A DNA stretch of 64,000 nt, from positions 1 through 64,000 of the forward strand of contig CAMAXZ010000003.1 in NCBI GenBank assembly GCA_945862325.1. The letters run 5' to 3'. The translations under genes and the position numbers were made by a program. Source of the stretch: Klebsiella pneumoniae (GTDB taxonomy: Bacteria > Myxococcota_A > UBA796 > SXON01). Below, in pieces: positions 59,535 through 64,000 of the stretch (within the stretch, counting starts at the first letter, position 1; each line of letters begins with the position of its first letter). A model generated the notes under the pieces. The model saw nothing but the letters and a program-made list of their open reading frames with translations. It did not search any database and was not told where the DNA came from.

Positions 59535-61165
59535 CGCACCCTCTCCCGAGCCCGAAGCGCGACGAGGTCGTCCAAGTTCTCACACCCGATGACCTCTTCA
59601 AGGTCAACGGGTGCGTTGTAGTCGAAGTCAGTGCAGGGGCGTCCCTTGGCGCTCCCGCCACCGCTCAGCCGGGCGATGTCCAACATGGCGGCAAGGAACG
59701 GCACGCCGACGTCCCCGATACCCGGCAAGGCCGCGAGCGCCGTGGGTGTGAGCCTTATCTCCGGCACCTCCGCCACGACAGCGTCGTGAAGAAACTTCAG
59801 CACGGCCTCCACGATGCGCCGGGTGTCCTCGCGCCGCGCGGTCTGGGTCATGCCCGAGAGCGTGGGTGTATACCGGTCGTCCGGCAGCTGGTCGTTCCGC
59901 CGCAGCCATGCGGGGACGCAACCGTCCAACGCCTCGTTGACGCGGATGGCGCCGACATCCCGCATGCGCGTGCGGATCCGCAACCCCGAGAGGGGCTGGC
60001 AGGCTTGAAGGTAGTGCTCGGCGATCATGTTCAGCAGGTCGTGTTGAAGCTCATCGGGCACGTCTGAGTGCGGGGGGCGCGCGGGCGCTCGCGTGGCCTC
60101 CAGGCGCGAAAGTGCCTCACGCAAGGACGCGCGGGTCTCGTCGCCATTCGCACGATACTCCCGCCCGATCTTGTCGGTCACGAGGACGGTCTGGATGAGG
60201 TCGAGGTCGCCCTTGACGCCATCAGAGATTGCCACGGCATCCAATGACACCTGCCACGAGTCACCTGACTCGAGCACCGGAGCGATGATCGGCCGGCCGT
60301 ACACGGCATCGACCTGCGGAGCGAGGAGCCTCCGATCGGGCAAGGGGAGCAGAAGGCTCTGGAGATAGACCCGTGCGGGCGAGTGATTGGCGACCGTCAC
60401 CATCAAGAAATGAAGGCCGCCATGTGGGGGCCCAAACGTTGCCCCTGCGCCCGCGGTGACTCGAACATCTGGCATCGGCGCGGTGAGCACCCGGCCCGAA
60501 CCGAGTCGGGGCTCGAAGTCCGCGAGCGCCTCCTCGAACGCTCCGCGGAGGACCGGGATGTCGAGAGAATCCCGCGAGAGGCGACGGAGACGCTGACTTG
60601 CCTCGGGATCGAGGTCCGAGTGGAACATGATCTCGGAGAGCATCGCGAGCAGGCTCCGAACATCCTTTCGCACCTTCTCGTCGCGGCTCGCGGTCGACAG
60701 CACTGCCAGAGTGCCTCGGTACAGGATGTCGATGATGCGAACTGAACCATTGTCCGCTACCAGGACGTTCCCATCGTGAAGGTCGCCGTGAGCGACGCCG
60801 GCCGCGTGGATGTCGGCGAGCCCGTCGAGCATGCCGAGACCGACCGCGCGGACGTGGCTCCGCGAGAACATGACCCCCGTGAGACGGCGACCCAGTTTCT
60901 CGCCGGCGAAGATTTCCATCAGCACAGCTGGATGACGACCGGTTGGTTCTGGCGGTTCCACCTCATCGAAGTCGTACACCTTGATGACGTAGGCGCTTGC
61001 CACGCGCGCCAATGCCCGAGCCTGTTCGAGCACACGCGCATTGTCCGCGCAGGACGGGCGGAAGACCTTCACCGCGACCATGCGCTCCAGCTTTGGATCC
61101 CAGGCGCGCCAGACATCGGCCTCCGCACCGTCCCCGAGCCTTCCCCGATACTCCAGTTCCCTCAT
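59531..61165 (-). CDS. Ser/Thr protein kinase-like protein with C-terminal extension
   Basis: YRGRLGDGAEADVWRAWDPKLERMVAVKVF; AHGDLHDGNVLVADNGSVRIIDI; C-terminal LAALPGIGDVGVPFLAAML (HhH-like). Confidence 0.85.
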   Translation of the reverse strand: MRELEYRGRLGDGAEADVWRAWDPKLERMVAVKVFRPSCADNARVLEQARALARVASAYVIKVYDFDEVEPPEPTGRHPAVLMEIFAGEKLGRRLTGVMFSRSHVRAVGLGMLDGLADIHAAGVAHGDLHDGNVLVADNGSVRIIDILYRGTLAVLSTASRDEKVRKDVRSLLAMLSEIMFHSDLDPEASQRLRRLSRDSLDIPVLRGAFEEALADFEPRLGSGRVLTAPMPDVRVTAGAGATFGPPHGGLHFLMVTVANHSPARVYLQSLLLPLPDRRLLAPQVDAVYGRPIIAPVLESGDSWQVSLDAVAISDGVKGDLDLIQTVLVTDKIGREYRANGDETRASLREALSRLEATRAPARPPHSDVPDELQHDLLNMIAEHYLQACQPLSGLRIRTRMRDVGAIRVNEALDGCVPAWLRRNDQLPDDRYTPTLSGMTQTARREDTRRIVEAVLKFLHDAVVAEVPEIRLTPTALAALPGIGDVGVPFLAAMLDIARLSGGGSAKGRPCTDFDYNAPVDLEEVIGCENLDDLVALRARERVR

Positions 61166-61959
61166 GCGATCCTCGCTTCCACCAACACCCCTGCTGCCAC
61201 CAACCTCTCGAACTGCCCGACCACCCCCCGCGCGAACGCCGCGTCATCGATCAGCACCCCCGCCTCGACGTTCCGCTCCTGCGCGGCCTCGGTGAGGTTG
61301 GCCGACGTGATGAGCGTCTGAGTGTCGTCCTGCACGATGACCTTCGCGTGCAGGCAGGCGCGCGGCCCGTGCCCCGGCTCCAGCGCGCGGCGGTCGTAGA
61401 ACACCGCCGGCCGGGGCTCCCAGGTGAAAACCTTCTCGCGCAGGCGATGGACGTGCTCGGCGAGTATCGTGGCCGAAGGCCGGTCATCGCCGTACTCCCG
61501 CGCGAGGTTGACGTAGAAGCGAACATCCAGCTCGGGGTGGGCGATCATCCGCATCCGCAGGATCGCGAGCAGGTTCTCGCCCTTGGCGCCCTCGTCGAGC
61601 GCGTAGGTGGACACCAACAGCGAGCGGTGGGCCCCCGCGAAGAGCTGGCGCGCGACGGCGCCGGTGTCGCGGGTCTCCGTGACCACGTCCTCGGGCCCGG
61701 TCCAGGTGAGCGCAATGCCGTCCCACCGGAGCCGCCAGCCGGCGCGCTCGTCCGCGAGGAGGCCGACCCCCCAGGCCATCGCCGCCGGCGTCAGCCCCTG
61801 CGTCGTGAGTGTGGTCAGCTCCTCCGCGAGCCACGGCGGCCCGCCGACGATGTGCTCGACGGTCGCCCGCATGAACGGAGGCTTCAACTTGCCCATTCGG
61901 AGCGCGCGCACGAGCGCCCACAAGATCCCCTCGGGGACCTCGCGCAGCCGCCCGCTCAT
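61162..61959 (-). CDS. drmC: DISARM DrmC-like phospholipase D-family protein
   Basis: ACLHAKVIVQDDTQTLITSANLTEAAQERNVEAGVLI HKD motif; next to drmB with ATGA overlap. Confidence 0.85.
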   Translation of the reverse strand: MSGRLREVPEGILWALVRALRMGKLKPPFMRATVEHIVGGPPWLAEELTTLTTQGLTPAAMAWGVGLLADERAGWRLRWDGIALTWTGPEDVVTETRDTGAVARQLFAGAHRSLLVSTYALDEGAKGENLLAILRMRMIAHPELDVRFYVNLAREYGDDRPSATILAEHVHRLREKVFTWEPRPAVFYDRRALEPGHGPRACLHAKVIVQDDTQTLITSANLTEAAQERNVEAGVLIDDAAFARGVVGQFERLVAAGVLVEARIA

Positions 61960-63818
61960 ACGTCCCCGAAGAACGCCGCGTTCTCCGGGCCGACCGTCGG
62001 CACCACCAGCGCCCGGTCGAGCAGCTCGTTCCGCTGCTCGCAGCTCGTCTCGCTGATGAGCAGGCAGGCGTGACAGGCTGCGCCGTGGAGGTACCGCTCC
62101 TCGTGAAGGTTCTTGGGCTCGTGGTACGCGCACACCGGGTCGTGCGAGCACAGCCGGCCCCGCTCCAGCGCCATCGCGATGTGCGTCTCGATGCGGCGAC
62201 CGACCTGGACGAGTCCGCCGAGGGTGCCTTCCGCGTCGGTCGTCCCGGTGTACAGCAGGATGCCATAGCCAACCTCGGGGATCGCGTAGACGCGCTCGCG
62301 GATCGACGTCGAGGCGTAGCCGCAGTCCAGCGCGACGCTCGTGATCAGCAGGTGCGAGAGCGAGTGCAGGAAGAGGTACGGCAAACCTGGCAGCTCGCCC
62401 CGGAACTTCGGGTGCTTCTGCTTCCAGCGGTCCTGCCCCTCGCGGAGCGCCTTCCAACGGGCTGACGGTCCCGGTCGCTTCGCCCAGCCCTCGATCGCGG
62501 CCTTGTCGAACGCGATGAAGATGCCCTCGCCCCGGTTCTCGATCGCTGGCACCCACGAGAGATCTTTGGCGATCGAAGCGCGCCTCACACCGAGCCCGAG
62601 CTCGCCGTCTTCGTCGGGGACCGGGGCTTCGAAGCGCGTAAAGCCGATGAGCGCCATCACCTCGCGCAGCCGGTGGACGAGGACGACGCGCTCGATCCCT
62701 GCGTAAGGAAACCCGGCGGACAATGGGAGGCGGCGCGCATAGAAGTCCCCGTCCGGCTTGTCGGTGCCGAGCTCGTCCTTGCTGTCGAGGAGCATCTCCA
62801 GCTCGGCGTGCTTGAAGCCCTTCTCATCGACACCGCCCGGGGAGCGCTTGCGGCAGATCGCCTCCCAGACGCGCTCGTCGGTCCACTCGCCGAGCGCGTT
62901 CCGAACGGGAGCGAACTTCTTCCTCGCGAACGCCAGCTCCTCGATAGTGTCGATCTCGGCGAGAAGCGCCCAGGCGCCCTCGATCACCTTCATCAGGTCG
63001 GCATCGACGTCGGGGATCGAGATGACCGACACCGTCTCCGAGAACCAGGCGTTGGAGGCGGAGCGAATGAGCAGGCGGTTGACCTCAGTCTCGCCCTTCT
63101 CGTTGAGACACTTCTCCGTCGACTTGGGCCCGAGCCACGGTCGCCGCCCGCGGCAGTAGCCGAGCGGCGCTTTGCCCTTGCCATCCCGCCCGGAAGCCGA
63201 AGAATCGACCTCCGCATCCTTCATGCTGCGGAATTCGGCCGTCGCCATCGAGCGAGACTTTCCGCAATCGCAGCGGATCGTCACGTTGGTCAGGTCCCCC
63301 GTCGTGCCGCGCTCGTCGACCCACAACTGCCGGCGGCAGGTGTCCGTGAGGTCATGCAGGAAGCCGTGCCAGTCGATGTCGTCGATGTGCCCGTTGATGC
63401 ACGCGCGCACGAAGCGAATCGGCACGACCTCCTTGTTCTGGTACCTTCCGTCGAGCAATCGCTCCCGATGCACGAGCGGCCGAGAACGAGATCCGTCGGT
63501 CCGGGGGTTCGTCTTGTCCGGCTCGACGTACGGACCGACGAACCACTCGGGGAAGATCCACGCCGTGATGCCGGTGTAGGGCTGCGCGGGATCGCCGGCG
63601 TCGCCCGGCGGGGTGAACAGCTTGAGGCCTGGAACCTTCAGCTCCTTCTCCAGCCGGCGTGCGAGGCGGTCCTCGAAGACGGGCTCGCGCCCACCGTCAG
63701 ACCAGGACTCGAGCCCGCCGATGATGACGGACCGCGTGGGGAGGTCCACCATCGCGCCGGGGCCGTAGGTGGTGAGGATCTGGCTGCGCCGGATGCTGCC
63801 GTGCGGACGCTTGCTCAT
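61956..63818 (-). CDS. drmB: DISARM DrmB-like DUF1998 protein
   Basis: MSKRPHGSIRRSQILTTYGPGAMVDLPTRSVIIGGLESW; C-terminal Cys motifs CSHDPVCAYHEP...CHACLLISETSCEQRNELLDRALV. Confidence 0.9.
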   Translation of the reverse strand: MSKRPHGSIRRSQILTTYGPGAMVDLPTRSVIIGGLESWSDGGREPVFEDRLARRLEKELKVPGLKLFTPPGDAGDPAQPYTGITAWIFPEWFVGPYVEPDKTNPRTDGSRSRPLVHRERLLDGRYQNKEVVPIRFVRACINGHIDDIDWHGFLHDLTDTCRRQLWVDERGTTGDLTNVTIRCDCGKSRSMATAEFRSMKDAEVDSSASGRDGKGKAPLGYCRGRRPWLGPKSTEKCLNEKGETEVNRLLIRSASNAWFSETVSVISIPDVDADLMKVIEGAWALLAEIDTIEELAFARKKFAPVRNALGEWTDERVWEAICRKRSPGGVDEKGFKHAELEMLLDSKDELGTDKPDGDFYARRLPLSAGFPYAGIERVVLVHRLREVMALIGFTRFEAPVPDEDGELGLGVRRASIAKDLSWVPAIENRGEGIFIAFDKAAIEGWAKRPGPSARWKALREGQDRWKQKHPKFRGELPGLPYLFLHSLSHLLITSVALDCGYASTSIRERVYAIPEVGYGILLYTGTTDAEGTLGGLVQVGRRIETHIAMALERGRLCSHDPVCAYHEPKNLHEERYLHGAACHACLLISETSCEQRNELLDRALVVPTVGPENAAFFGDV

Positions 63819-64000
63819 TCGTTCTCCGCTTCGACGTCGTGCCCGTCGAGCGTCTTGGCCCACAGGTTCACCGACAGCTCGACATCGCGCATCGAGCGGT
63901 TTGCCTTGAACCGGCGCTCTTCGGGGGAGATGCCGTCGAGGTCAGGGGAGAGCGGGTCGCGAAGGAGGATTGCGTCGGTCCCCGGCTCGTATTTCTGGTA
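63815..64000 (-). CDS. C-terminal end of an upstream gene cut by the window edge; by position a candidate DrmA-type helicase
   Basis: Open frame YQKYEPGTDAILLRDPLSPDLDGISPEERRFKANRSMRDVELSVNLWAKTLDGHDVEAENE*, ATGA overlap with drmB. Confidence 0.5.
   Translation of the reverse strand, partial: YQKYEPGTDAILLRDPLSPDLDGISPEERRFKANRSMRDVELSVNLWAKTLDGHDVEAENE

Overview
High-GC (Myxococcota-like) DNA in two parts. (1) About 1-31.5 kb looks like ordinary chromosome: SRPBCC and MarR proteins, a CHASE2-like protein, an ECF sigma/FecR pair, short-signal lipoproteins with (Asp-Thr)n linkers, an ASST-like protein, a zinc-dependent PLC-like protein with a MYXO-CTERM-like tail, katG with a lipoprotein signal, MopE/FG-GAP surface lipoproteins paired with polytopic membrane proteins, an RND efflux locus with pump and TolC-like modules in one ORF, arsH and two radical SAM genes. 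(2) About 31.6-64 kb looks like a genomic island that runs off the right edge. It starts with a large serine recombinase, carries many small phage/plasmid-like genes, a nuclease/HEPN-like pair, a stand-alone HsdR_N-like nuclease and a primase-helicase. It then enters a minus-strand, tightly overlapping operon of at least 9 genes (about 48.3 to >64.0 kb): an upstream gene cut by the window edge, DrmB (DUF1998), a DrmC-like PLD, a protein kinase-like protein, a COG1112-type SF1 helicase, an 873-aa unknown protein, a coiled-coil protein, a ClpB-like AAA+ ATPase, an NrdG-like radical SAM protein and a second, different PLD protein. My best candidate for an undescribed system is this operon: a DISARM-like core joined to Mokosh-like kinase/helicase parts and an unusual AAA+/radical SAM/PLD module, with no methyltransferase in the visible part. 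All family calls are by eye from motifs; no searches were run.
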